Part shown: positions 23,144 through 30,530 of the stretch, one piece after another
Layout: every line of letters starts with the position of its first letter
Position numbering within the stretch: the first letter of the stretch is position 1
Assembly (NCBI GenBank): GCA_947588875.1
Contig: CANPZK010000008.1
Location: forward strand, 1-33,664
DNA from: an uncultured Clostridia bacterium
Lineage (GTDB): Bacteria > Bacillota > Clostridia > Oscillospirales > Acutalibacteraceae
DNA: 33,664 bases
Direction: 5' to 3'
Position numbers and translations under genes: made by a program
The notes under the pieces: generated by a model
What the model was told of the DNA's origin: nothing
Database searches by the model: none
Seen by the model: only the letters and a program-made list of their open reading frames with translations

Positions 23144-25078
23144 TCAGCGTCTGCGCTCAAGTCTTACCGGCTTAAACGCCCTGCCGTCGCCCACATAGAA
23201 GCGGCTGAACAGCTCGTAATATTCGAGCCTGAGCACCTGAATCGTTACGAGAGTCGCCTCGAGCGCTATAACGAAGCAGTTGCCGAATACTATCATGATT
23301 ATATACGGAACAGAGCCTTCAGCTCCTATAAGTCCGGCGAGCGTGAAGAACACGAGCATCATGCCGGCGTGGACAAGCACGAAGGTGCCTATTCTGAGGT
23401 AGGACATCGTGTTTGTTATATAGCTGAGCATAGCCTCGAACAGCTCAAAGAAGCTCTGCACGAGAAACTCTCCCCATTTTTCCGGCTTCCAGTTTTTTTC
23501 TCCGTTTATAAGCTTTGAAAGCGGCTCGCCGAGGTATATCAGAATGACCGGAATCACTATCAGGCAGATAACGTAAAAGACGTTCATTATCTGTATGCCG
23601 AACAGGGAAAGCAGCATTCCCGCTATGAGCGAGACGTAAAAGACTATGCCGCACACGCCGCTCGGACTGAACAGCGCCCTGCCGAAATCTCGTCGCTTCA
23701 ACGAGGAGATGACGTTTAAAAGCATCGCCAAAAATACGAGGAACACTCCGATTCCCGCGGCTATTATAACGAGCGTCGTCGCGCTCTCGATAGCCGGCAG
23801 CGGGGCGGATTTCAGCCCGATGGAGTTATACAGCGGGTCGAGCGCGTGCTCAAAGCCGAACACTGAGCCGTAGACAAAGCCGAACAGCGTCGCCGCTATG
23901 CCGCAGGGTATCAGTATCTTTCCTATGTCCATTCTCTTGAACTTCCACATCAGGAAGCCGATTATTGAAACGAGTATGCCCTGTCCGACGTCGCCGAACA
24001 TCATTCCGAATAAGACCGTGAACGTCAGCGAGACAAAGAGCGTCGGGTCCGGCTCGTTGTAGCACGGCAAGCCGTACATATCGACGAAAAATTCATACGG
24101 TCTTGAGAAGAAGTTGTTTTTCAGCTTGACCGGCGGGGAATGCTTGAGCTCCTCGCTGCCGTCCGAAAGGGAGCACTCTATGCTGTCGATTTCCTCGAGC
24201 CTTGCCACGAGCTTATCCGCGCTCTTTGCGGGGACCCAGCCCACAAGGATAAAGCTCTTGTTGTATATCATCGCGTTTTTCTTTATGCCCGAGTAAAGCT
24301 CCATCTCCGAAATTTTGCTGAAATATTTATCTATGTCATTTTTGTTGTATTTATAATAGCTGTCGAGCTTCGACGACGCGACCTCGTGATCCTCGCTCAG
24401 AGCGCTCAAATGATCCTTCAATATCTCTATCGACTGCTCCGGCGTGCCGTGGTATTCCTTTATATCGCATCTCTCAAAATATAGCCCCGAAAAAATTCGG
24501 TCTATATCGCTGCTCTTGTCTATCGGGGTCACATACACCCCCCAATAATGGGTGTCGTCCTCGGTGCAGACAAAGAACGAAACGTAAGGATTATCCTTGT
24601 ATTTATCGAGCTTTTCATAGCTCTCCCGAGGCAGTCGGCCGAAATTCGCCTTTATGAATTTGCACTCGAGAATCTTGTCAAAGTTGACTCCGATCCCCGT
24701 AAAGTGCGACGCCTCCTCGATGCTTCTTCTGCACTGGTCGATTCTCTGGTCTAAATCCGCCTTATTTACGACAAGCCTCTCAAGCTCGCCGTCCATCGCC
24801 TTAACCCTGTCAAGAATTTGCTCGTCGCTGTCTATCAAATCCGAAGCGTCAACTATCTGCGGCGTTATGCCGGCGGCGCTGAGCGTTTCGGTAAAATCCG
24901 CAAGCGGCTCCGTGTATGGATTCCTGTCGGTAACCGGGGAAAAGCCTCTTGTGTCGGAGTAAAAGTTAAGCGGGTCGTCGGGCTGGAACACGCCCGAGCT
25001 TCCGCATACGTTTATTACCTTTTCAAGCTCCGACTTAAGACCGATTATACCAACTGATTTAATGGGAGAAACAGCCAT
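23144..25078 (-). CDS. atpI: V-type ATPase subunit I (membrane stator, a-like)
   Basis: Membrane stator that forms the ion half-channels against the K ring. The cytosolic N-terminal half (about 1-330) includes VSPIKSVGIIGLKSELEKVI and a coiled region (about 95-130). The C-terminal half carries about seven to eight membrane helices, starting near LFVSLTFTVLFGMMFGDVGQG. TMSYLRIGTFVLVHAGM contains the conserved Arg needed for ion transfer. AAGGAGG stands 7 bases before the ATG at 25078 (a GTG one codon earlier is less well spaced). 644 residues, normal for the family. Confidence 0.95.
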   Translation of the reverse strand: MAVSPIKSVGIIGLKSELEKVINVCGSSGVFQPDDPLNFYSDTRGFSPVTDRNPYTEPLADFTETLSAAGITPQIVDASDLIDSDEQILDRVKAMDGELERLVVNKADLDQRIDQCRRSIEEASHFTGIGVNFDKILECKFIKANFGRLPRESYEKLDKYKDNPYVSFFVCTEDDTHYWGVYVTPIDKSSDIDRIFSGLYFERCDIKEYHGTPEQSIEILKDHLSALSEDHEVASSKLDSYYKYNKNDIDKYFSKISEMELYSGIKKNAMIYNKSFILVGWVPAKSADKLVARLEEIDSIECSLSDGSEELKHSPPVKLKNNFFSRPYEFFVDMYGLPCYNEPDPTLFVSLTFTVLFGMMFGDVGQGILVSIIGFLMWKFKRMDIGKILIPCGIAATLFGFVYGSVFGFEHALDPLYNSIGLKSAPLPAIESATTLVIIAAGIGVFLVFLAMLLNVISSLKRRDFGRALFSPSGVCGIVFYVSLIAGMLLSLFGIQIMNVFYVICLIVIPVILIYLGEPLSKLINGEKNWKPEKWGEFLVQSFFELFEAMLSYITNTMSYLRIGTFVLVHAGMMLVFFTLAGLIGAEGSVPYIIMIVFGNCFVIALEATLVTIQVLRLEYYELFSRFYVGDGRAFKPVRLERRR

Positions 25079-25096
25079 CACTATACCTCCTTAAAT

Positions 25097-26140
25097 TTAT
25101 TGATATATCAATAGTTTTTTTATCGTGTCGGGATCTACCTTATATCTTACTCCCTCGATAATATTTATTATATTGTTCAGCTCCGTTTGCCCAAGCGTGA
25201 AATAACTCATCATAACAACCGTTGGAATCGTAGAAAAGCGTATCTGCCGCCTTGTGTAGTTATACCTTCCCCGCCTGTCTATCTCGCCGGCGTAGCTGTA
25301 CTCCATTTTCGCTATCCTTTTGCCGACGCTCGTCTGCGCCGCGATTGCAAACAGCTCCTTCGCGCTGCCTGCGGCGCACATCTCGTCGAGTATCCTGTCC
25401 TTTATCGAGCCTCCCGGAATAAGATGCTCCTTTATCTCGTCCGGCTTCATTTGATAATATTTCTGAAGTCTTAATATCCTGACAAAATTCTTTAAGTCTA
25501 TATCGGTGGAGAACATATCGGTAAGCCCTTTTTTCTCCGCGCCCGAGGTATGCTTGTCGATAATCTCAAAAAGATTTGAATATAAATCCGCATACAGGGC
25601 GTTTTCTATTTTCGGCACGTCGGGCGCCTCTCCGTCCGTCGGTTTGAACGGACTTAAAAGCCTTTTGTATTTCGAGCCCTCGAGCGCCGCGAGAAAATCG
25701 TCGTAATTTTCCGCCTTGGCGAGCAGCTTTAAATCTATTTTTGTGTGCGCCTCAAGATGAGAGGGCAGGTCGAATACGTATCTGTCCGCGTTGCCGGAGC
25801 TTAAAAGCATTAAAAAGTGCGAGAGCTGCTCCACCTCGGCTCTGTTTATGAGATACTGTGAAAACGACTCCCCCGTCGCTATCTCATAGTGGCTCAGCTG
25901 TGCAAATTCCTGTATGAGCAGGCGCTTCAGCACAGACTCGAGCTGACCGCGGTGAACGTCTCTCTCGCTCATATTGTTCAGCACCGTCGAGTACCTTGTG
26001 TGCGTTTTGAGATACGACATAACCTCGCCTACGCTTGAACAGCCCAGCAGGGATTGATAGTCCTTCTCCCGGAGCCGCTTGCCATACATTGCTCTCGCCT
26101 TTGCTATTATGGCGTTTGCGGCATATTTTGTGAATACCAT
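25097..26140 (-). CDS. atpC: V-type ATPase subunit C
   Basis: Funnel-shaped, all-helical subunit (archaeal C, eukaryotic d) joining the central stalk to the proteolipid ring. The 347 residues begin TKYAANAIIAKARAMYGKRL and keep the repeated pattern of the family (LINRAEVEQLSHFLMLL; DIDLKNFVRILRLQKYY; GGSIKDRILDEM). AAGGAG lies 8 bases before the ATG, and the gene follows atpH after 41 bases. Only 18 bases separate it from atpI. Confidence 0.93.
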   Translation of the reverse strand: MVFTKYAANAIIAKARAMYGKRLREKDYQSLLGCSSVGEVMSYLKTHTRYSTVLNNMSERDVHRGQLESVLKRLLIQEFAQLSHYEIATGESFSQYLINRAEVEQLSHFLMLLSSGNADRYVFDLPSHLEAHTKIDLKLLAKAENYDDFLAALEGSKYKRLLSPFKPTDGEAPDVPKIENALYADLYSNLFEIIDKHTSGAEKKGLTDMFSTDIDLKNFVRILRLQKYYQMKPDEIKEHLIPGGSIKDRILDEMCAAGSAKELFAIAAQTSVGKRIAKMEYSYAGEIDRRGRYNYTRRQIRFSTIPTVVMMSYFTLGQTELNNIINIIEGVRYKVDPDTIKKLLIYQ

Positions 26141-26181
26141 TGCTCAGGCTCCTTTCCAAAATCTGCGTGTAATGTACTCGC

Positions 26182-26493
26182 TCAGGAGCCTGTCACCTGC
26201 GAAACTATCTCGTCGACCCATTTATCGCAGTTATCCGAAAAGGTCTTTTCGAGCCTGTCAAGGGCTTCCTTTTGCTTTTGCTTCGACTTTTTCAGTCTGT
26301 CGTCAGCCGCCATGCGCTCGGTGACCTCGTTCTTTTCGATTCGCTTTCTCGCGTTTTCGATGTACTTGTTGTAAACGGCGTCTCTCGCCTTTGCTATATC
26401 CTGCTCCGAGGTCGCCTTCTCGCGGTCCGCCTCTTCGGTGAGCTTGCGCGCCTTTTCGTCCATCTCAACTATTTTTGAGAGCATATCCTCCAT
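26182..26493 (-). CDS. atpH: V-type ATPase subunit G/H (peripheral stalk coiled coil)
   Basis: First gene of the operon. It encodes 103 residues, nearly all charged helix (EMDEKARKLTEEADREKATS, IENARKRIEKNEVTERMAAD), as expected for the stator partner of subunit E. I start at the ATG at 26493 (MEDMLSKIVEM), with GGAGGTG 5 bases upstream; the longer frame from 26571 contains the leader hairpin and is not coding. Assignment rests on operon position and coiled-coil character, since these subunits have little sequence conservation. Confidence 0.85.
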   Translation of the reverse strand: MEDMLSKIVEMDEKARKLTEEADREKATSEQDIAKARDAVYNKYIENARKRIEKNEVTERMAADDRLKKSKQKQKEALDRLEKTFSDNCDKWVDEIVSQVTGS

Positions 26494-26518
26494 ATGAACA
26501 CCTCCGTAAATGAATAAA

Positions 26519-26538
26519 GCGAGGCGCACAGTCCTCGC
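26519..26538 (-). promoter_or_regulatory. Small leader hairpin of the ATPase operon
   Basis: GCGAGG-ACTGTGCG-CCTCGC on the minus strand, followed by TTTATT, 25 bases before the atpH start. It resembles a weak attenuator or a stability hairpin; the six-pair stem is too short to be sure. Confidence 0.4.
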
Positions 26539-26611
26539 ATTTCGCCGTTGAAATGAAAATAACAATAGCAAAAACCTACATATTAATATGCATCAGTTCT
26601 GCGTTGTCGTT

Positions 26612-26640
26612 ATTATAGCACTCTTAAACATATTTTTCAA
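26612..26640 (-). promoter_or_regulatory. Sigma-A promoter of the V-ATPase operon
   Basis: Minus strand -35 TTGAAA (26640-26635), 17-base spacer, -10 TATAAT (26617-26612). The leader is about 110 bases. The remaining AT-rich stretch up to the DUF305 gene (26641-26793) shows no second gene. Confidence 0.85.
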
Positions 26641-26793
26641 GCATAATAATTGCCGATATTCAAAATTTATTTTTAAATTTTCAATGCGCACAATTCTTTT
26701 CGTTTCTTTGAAAAGAAATTTATCATAGCGACAAATCAAAAATTCATCGCGGAATTTTACCCGACGCATATTATAAGCGTAAGGAGTGATTTT

Positions 26794-27372
26794 ATGGAAA
26801 AAAGCAACGGCTTCAGCCGCGTGACAAAGGAATATCTGTGCGAATACGAGGAGATACTCGGCACAATGATATGTAAAATGACGAGTGCCGAGCTTGGGGA
26901 CAGCATTTCCGAGCGCTTCATAAACCAGATGATACCTCACCATATGGCGGCCATTGAGATGTCGCGCAATATTTTGAAGTACACCACCAATCTGCGCCTG
27001 CAAAGCATAGCCGACAATATCATATCCGAGCAGACTCAGAGCATTGCCGATATGACCGAGATTGAGCGCTGCTGCTCGGAGGTGTGCAATTCAAAGAGCG
27101 AGCTTACATCTTATCAGGGCAGAACCGACTCCATACTCAAGGCGATGTTTGCGGGAATGAAAAACGCACGGGCTGTCAACTGCATAAATTGCAGCTTTAT
27201 CCGCGAGATGATACCCCACCATATGGGCGCTGTGAGAATGTCCGAAAACGCCCTCGGGTACGACGTTTGCCGCGAGCTGAAGCCGATACTCCGCTCTATT
27301 ATCGCCTCTCAGCGCAGGGGGATAATGCAGATGAGGCGGCTCGCCGGCGAGCTTAACTGCTCCTTGAGGTAG
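26794..27372 (+). CDS. DUF305 protein with two tandem DUF305 halves
   Basis: The 192 residues contain the DUF305 signature twice: FINQMIPHHMAAIEMSRNIL (HH at 49-50) and FIREMIPHHMGAVRMSENAL (HH at 142-143). DUF305 proteins are small four-helix proteins; some are linked to copper binding outside the cytoplasm. This one has no signal peptide or membrane segment, so it should stay in the cytosol. It also has a Cys cluster (ERCCSEVC, 91-98) and two further Cys in NCINC just before the second motif, which could add metal ligands. AAGGAG is 7 bases before the ATG. It faces the ATPase promoter divergently and stands alone. Function unknown. Confidence 0.85.
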   Translation: MEKSNGFSRVTKEYLCEYEEILGTMICKMTSAELGDSISERFINQMIPHHMAAIEMSRNILKYTTNLRLQSIADNIISEQTQSIADMTEIERCCSEVCNSKSELTSYQGRTDSILKAMFAGMKNARAVNCINCSFIREMIPHHMGAVRMSENALGYDVCRELKPILRSIIASQRRGIMQMRRLAGELNCSLR

Positions 27373-27389
27373 GTTTCTCACGAGGGCTG

Positions 27390-27616
27390 GGCTGCCGCTT
27401 GTCCTGTTTTTGCTCTCTGCCTTGTGCCGAGGCTTGTTCGGGCGGCGACCGGCGCGGCGCGCCGCGCGGAAAACGCGGCGGGGCTGCGTCCTTCCCCGCT
27501 ATGAGAGCCCCCTGCCGCCGCGTTTTCGGCAAATTCCCGCCGGAGGCGGGAATTTGCGGGTCGCCGCCCGAACCCCAGCCTCCCGCTCAAACCCAAGGGA
27601 AGAGCCTGCGGCAGCC
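27390..27616. repeat. Family-1 nested inverted-repeat element, copy 4 (with outer arms)
   Basis: The core is 27437-27572, with arms TTCGGGCGGCGACC / GGTCGCCGCCCGAA. Hairpin A is GCGCGGC/GCCGCGC, the central stem AAAACGCGGCGG / CCGCCGCGTTTT, and hairpin B GCAAATTCCCGCC-gga-GGCGGGAATTTGC (13 bp). Outer arms are GGCTGCCGC (27390) / GCGGCAGCC (27608); GAGGCT / AGCCTC forms an intermediate stem. It fills the gap between two convergent genes almost exactly, starting 17 bases after one stop and ending 2 bases before the other. Confidence 0.9.
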
Positions 27617-27618
27617 GT

Positions 27619-28041
27619 TTATGTATTGCCGTTTCTTCTTGCGGCAAGATAATCCTCAAGTATTATCGTCGCCGCCACGCTGTCGATAACCCGCTTGCGC
27701 TTTTTACCCCTCGTGTCGGTCGCGTTCAAATAATTGTGCGCCGTTATCGTGGTGCCTCTCTCGTCCTGCATAACGCATTCAATACCCGTCCTCTCGGACA
27801 GGCTCTCGGCAAAGGCGCGAGCCCTCTGAGCCGACTCGCCCTCGCTGCCGTCCATATTCCTCGGCAGCCCGACGACTATCAGCTCCGCCCCGCACTCACT
27901 CGCCTTTTCCGCTATTTTCACCTCAAGAACGTCAAGCTCCCTCTCCTCAATCACGCAAAGGGGCGACGAGAGCAGCTCGCTTTTGTCGCAGCGGGCGAGT
28001 CCCGTCCTCGCAAGCCCCAAATCAACCGACATTATTATCAT
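27619..28041 (-). CDS. ruvX: RuvX/YqgF family Holliday junction resolvase-like nuclease
   Basis: RNase H-fold protein of 140 residues, linked to Holliday junction resolution and to pre-16S rRNA 5' end processing in relatives. Motifs: MSVDLGLARTGLA (first catalytic Asp), IVVGLPRNMDGSEG, DERGTT, and RVIDSVAATIILEDYL with the last Asp. GAGGTG lies 5 bases before the ATG. It follows the YetF-like gene by 14 bases on the same strand. Its stop is 2 bases from the outer arm of repeat copy 4. Confidence 0.92.
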   Translation of the reverse strand: MIIMSVDLGLARTGLARCDKSELLSSPLCVIEERELDVLEVKIAEKASECGAELIVVGLPRNMDGSEGESAQRARAFAESLSERTGIECVMQDERGTTITAHNYLNATDTRGKKRKRVIDSVAATIILEDYLAARRNGNT

Positions 28042-28055
28042 CTTTACACCTCATA

Positions 28056-28781
28056 TCACTGAAAAATATCATTCCCGCTCCGTCCTCTCTCATAGCCGTA
28101 GGCTATAAGCCCCTCGCCGTCGCTCGCGGAGTAAAACACCTCGGAATATTTGCCGTAGCCGAGGGATTTCAGCTCCTTTTTCAGCCACTGCTCGTCCTTG
28201 CCGGAGGCGTGAAGATTTTTCTTCATCAGCCTGCCGTCGGCTATGAGCGTTATAAAATACCGCGCGGCTTGCGGAGATATATTCATATCCTCGGGACACA
28301 TCGGGCGCTTTGCGGATTTCGGCAAAAACGACATTTTGCCGTTGCTTTCAAACACAGCCGTCTCTATTTCATCGAGGTCGTAATACCCGTTTACGCGGCA
28401 CTGTATAAGAAATTCATTCAAATCAATTCTCGCCTTTTTCATATTGTTGCGGTATATTTTGCCCTTGTCCATTATGACGAGCGCCCTGCCGCCGAAAAAT
28501 CGCCTGAGCCTGTCGGACTTCTGCGACAAAAGGGATATGAGCGCGACCGCAACACCGTAAATCACCATTGCCGTGAGCGGCTTCAGCGCGTCGCCCTCGA
28601 GCGAGGTCGCCATTTCTGCGGCTATCGAGCCTATCGTTATACCGTTGATATAGTCGAACATTGTGAGCTGCGACATCTGCCTGTTGCCGATGAGCTTAGT
28701 CAGCAAAAACAAGGCGACAAGCGAGCCTATCGCCGCCAAGGCTATCTTTGACATATCCATAATAATATCCATAACATTCAC
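28056..28781 (-). CDS. DUF421 (YetF-like) membrane protein
   Basis: The N-terminal third has three membrane segments (about 10-27, 45-62, 70-85), with the family text LIGNRQMSQLTMFDYINGITIGSIAAEMA. The cytosolic part has the two-part DUF421 domain: RALVIMDKGKIYRNNMKKARIDLNEFL, CRVNGYYDLDEIETAVFESNGKMSFL, and a second small subdomain (LIADGRLMKKNL; WLKKELKSLGY). 241 residues fit. The biochemical role of the family is not established; several members occur in spore formers. The start is either the ATG at 28781 or the one at 28772 (MDIIMDMSK), which is 6 bases after GGGTG. Confidence 0.88.
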   Translation of the reverse strand: MNVMDIIMDMSKIALAAIGSLVALFLLTKLIGNRQMSQLTMFDYINGITIGSIAAEMATSLEGDALKPLTAMVIYGVAVALISLLSQKSDRLRRFFGGRALVIMDKGKIYRNNMKKARIDLNEFLIQCRVNGYYDLDEIETAVFESNGKMSFLPKSAKRPMCPEDMNISPQAARYFITLIADGRLMKKNLHASGKDEQWLKKELKSLGYGKYSEVFYSASDGEGLIAYGYERGRSGNDIFQ

Positions 28782-28834
28782 CCGTTTTATTATGGGCGCA
28801 TTATGAAAAAATATTCGCGGCGTTTTTCTTTTTC

Positions 28835-29058
28835 ATCGCCAATGAGCGCCGCTTGTGGCGGATGAAGCGAATTGGGGATGGCGCAGCGGTCAAAAATCGT
28901 CGGCGCTCCAAGCCGAAGCGATTTTTGGGTACCGCAAGAGGAATCGCCAATGAGCGCCGCCTGTGGCGGATGAAGCGAATTGGGGATGGCGCAGCGGTCA
29001 AAAATCGTCGGCGCTCCAAGCCGAAGCGATTTTTGGGTACCGCAAGAGGGAACGCCGG
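28835..29058. repeat. Tandem duplication, 108-bp period
   Basis: ATCGCCAATGAGCGCCGC begins at 28835 and again at 28943; the two units differ by about one base. Each contains the hairpin AAAAATCGtCGGC-gctccaa-GCCGaagCGATTTTT, followed by GGGTACCGCAAGAGG. Part of the unit also occurs at about 5541-5585. Short open frames over it are periodic and not genes. Confidence 0.9.
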
Positions 29059-29088
29059 TTCCCCCTGCAAATAAAAAAGTTTTAAGCA

Positions 29089-29120
29089 GCAGCTTTACCG
29101 GCGCAAGTCGGTAAAGCTGC
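29089..29120 (-). terminator. Family-2 hairpin (TTTACCG class) placed as terminator of the PHP gene
   Basis: GCAGCTTTACCG / CGGTAAAGCTGC with an 8-base loop. On the minus strand it follows the PHP gene stop by 42 bases and is followed by TGCTTAAAACTTTTTT, a usable T run. Confidence 0.65.
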
Positions 29121-29162
29121 GGTCCCACGCCGCCTGCACATCAACATAAATTAAAATCCATA

Positions 29163-29999
29163 TCAAACGATTGGCAGCATATGCGGCTCGCGCTTTTTAT
29201 ATACGGCTATCTCCTTAACTCCAAGCTCCGACAGAATATCAAGAGCTCCGTCTATTCCCTTTGCGAGATCCTCCGCTTTGTGCGCGTCGCTGCCGAGGGT
29301 TATATATCTTCCGCCCAGCTCGATAAAGCGCCTGAGAAAATACACGTCGCGGCAGTCGTCCATGCAAGACGACGAAAGCTCCGGATTGCGGCAGGTGTTA
29401 AATTCGAGCGCCCTCTCCCCCTTTGCAAGGAGCGACAGCGCCTCGTCGATCTCGGCTTTATAGTCGTTCATATCAATTTGTATTCCCGCCCTGCCGCAGA
29501 TGTACCTTAAGGGATAGGTTATATGCGCAAGGCTGTCGAACCGCCCCCACTCAATGCACTCGCAAAGCTCCGAAAAATATTTTTTCAAAAGCTCGGGTAT
29601 TGCCTCCCTGTGGTAGTCGAGCCAGAAAAAGTCGCCCATATCCTTTAAATTGTGCGTGGAGCAGAGTATGAAATCGTAGTCGGCTATGGCGAGCGCGTCC
29701 TCCGTCGCCCTTATATCGTGCAGAGGCTCGCCAAGCTCTATGCCGCACAAAAGCTCCGTTTTAGATACATTGCTTTTCCGCGCCGACTCAATATCGCTCG
29801 CGGACTGCCTGAGCAGGCTCGGCTGGTCGCCGAATTCGCTGTCCGGCTTATAATAGAACGCCGACTCAAAGTGGTCGGTCACTGTGAGATAATCAAGCCC
29901 AAGCTCGTCCGCTCTTTTCAGCTGCTCCGCAACGCTGCTGTCCGCGTCAAAGGAATTTTTGCTGTGTACATGGCTGTCAGCCGTAAATCTATGCCTCAT
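29163..29999 (-). CDS. PHP-domain phosphoesterase, histidinol-phosphatase-like (HisJ/HisK type)
   Basis: Metal-dependent phosphoesterase with 278 residues. The PHP metal motifs are present: DSHVHSKNSFD (HxH at 10-12), TVTDHFE, a Glu in GIELGEP, an internal STHNL, the AHITYPLRY segment, and the terminal GSDAHKAED. Histidine synthesis (histidinol phosphate to histidinol) is the family's best known reaction, but no other his gene is present, so the substrate is open. The start is the ATG at 29999 with GGAGG 7 bases upstream; the longer open frame to 30479 runs through the promoter and antisense to the ACT gene and is not coding. Confidence 0.85.
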   Translation of the reverse strand: MRHRFTADSHVHSKNSFDADSSVAEQLKRADELGLDYLTVTDHFESAFYYKPDSEFGDQPSLLRQSASDIESARKSNVSKTELLCGIELGEPLHDIRATEDALAIADYDFILCSTHNLKDMGDFFWLDYHREAIPELLKKYFSELCECIEWGRFDSLAHITYPLRYICGRAGIQIDMNDYKAEIDEALSLLAKGERALEFNTCRNPELSSSCMDDCRDVYFLRRFIELGGRYITLGSDAHKAEDLAKGIDGALDILSELGVKEIAVYKKREPHMLPIV

Positions 30000-30027
30000 C
30001 TGCAACCCTCCGGTTTCTTTTAAAAAA

Positions 30028-30056
30028 ATTATATATTGACTTTCCGGGTTTTTCAA
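30028..30056 (-). promoter_or_regulatory. Sigma-A promoter of the PHP gene
   Basis: Minus strand -35 TTGAAA (30056-30051), 17-base spacer, -10 TATAAT (30033-30028), leaving a leader of about 22 bases. Confidence 0.85.
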
Positions 30057-30157
30057 GTCCCATGAATTTTTCAGTCCGTTTGCCGCTGTGCGCCGCTCCG
30101 CTCCTCTAAAGCTATGCGGTGAAAAGCGCCTTTCTTTGACAAAATGCCGCGCCGCTA

Positions 30158-30186
30158 TTGACAGGCGGAGATAAAAATAAGATAAT
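30158..30186 (+). promoter_or_regulatory. Sigma-A promoter of the ACT-UPF0210 pair
   Basis: -35 TTGACA (30158-30163), 17-base spacer, -10 GATAAT (30181-30186), with a leader of about 50 bases ending in CAGGAGG. It is divergent from the PHP promoter, about 100 bases away. Confidence 0.8.
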
Positions 30187-30242
30187 ATTATAAGCGTATT
30201 ATGTTGTACGCACCGGAAAATTATTTTCAGGAGGACTTTTTT

Positions 30243-30512
30243 ATGCGCGCATTTATTACCGTTATCGGCAAGGACACAGTCGGAATCCTCGCAAAGGTTT
30301 CTTCGGCGTGCGCCGAATATGGAGTCAACATTCAGGAGGTCACACAGTCTGTCTTGCAGGATATGTTTGCAATGATAATGCTTGTAGATATAGACAAGTC
30401 GAGCGTTCCCTTTGACAAGCTCTCCGACAGTCTTTCCGCCCTCGGCGACGAGATGGGGCTTAAAATCCACATAATGCACGAGGACATATTTAACTCAATG
30501 CACAGAATTTGA
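30243..30512 (+). CDS. ACT-domain protein (UPF0237 family)
   Basis: 89 residues forming a single ACT-type fold: RAFITVIGKDTVGILAKVSSACAEYGVNIQEVTQSV is the typical first beta-alpha-beta with the ligand-loop Gly. Such domains usually bind amino acids or other small ligands. The start is the ATG at 30243 with CAGGAGG 8 bases upstream; the longer frame from 30201 has no site. It precedes the UPF0210 gene by 18 bases. This pairing recurs in Firmicutes (for example in streptococci), suggesting that the ACT protein senses a ligand for its partner. The ligand is unknown. Confidence 0.9.
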   Translation: MRAFITVIGKDTVGILAKVSSACAEYGVNIQEVTQSVLQDMFAMIMLVDIDKSSVPFDKLSDSLSALGDEMGLKIHIMHEDIFNSMHRI

Positions 30513-30530
30513 CCGCGGAGGCTTGAATAA

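Noticed and set aside
26776-26784. CATATTATA as a sigma-E/K -10 box for the DUF305 gene
   Set aside because: No matching -35 element at the required distance was found; no clear sigma-A pair either, so the promoter is left unassigned.
28788-28816. Sigma-G-like promoter (GAATA, 17 bases, CATAATA) before the YetF-like gene
   Set aside because: The spacing is off by one, and the start of transcription would fall on the first ATG, leaving no ribosome binding site; the match may be chance in AT-rich DNA.
30000-30479. N-terminal extension of the PHP gene to 438 residues
   Set aside because: The extension crosses a consensus promoter and lies antisense to the ACT gene; the ATG at 29999 has GGAGG at the right distance and begins the PHP motif.
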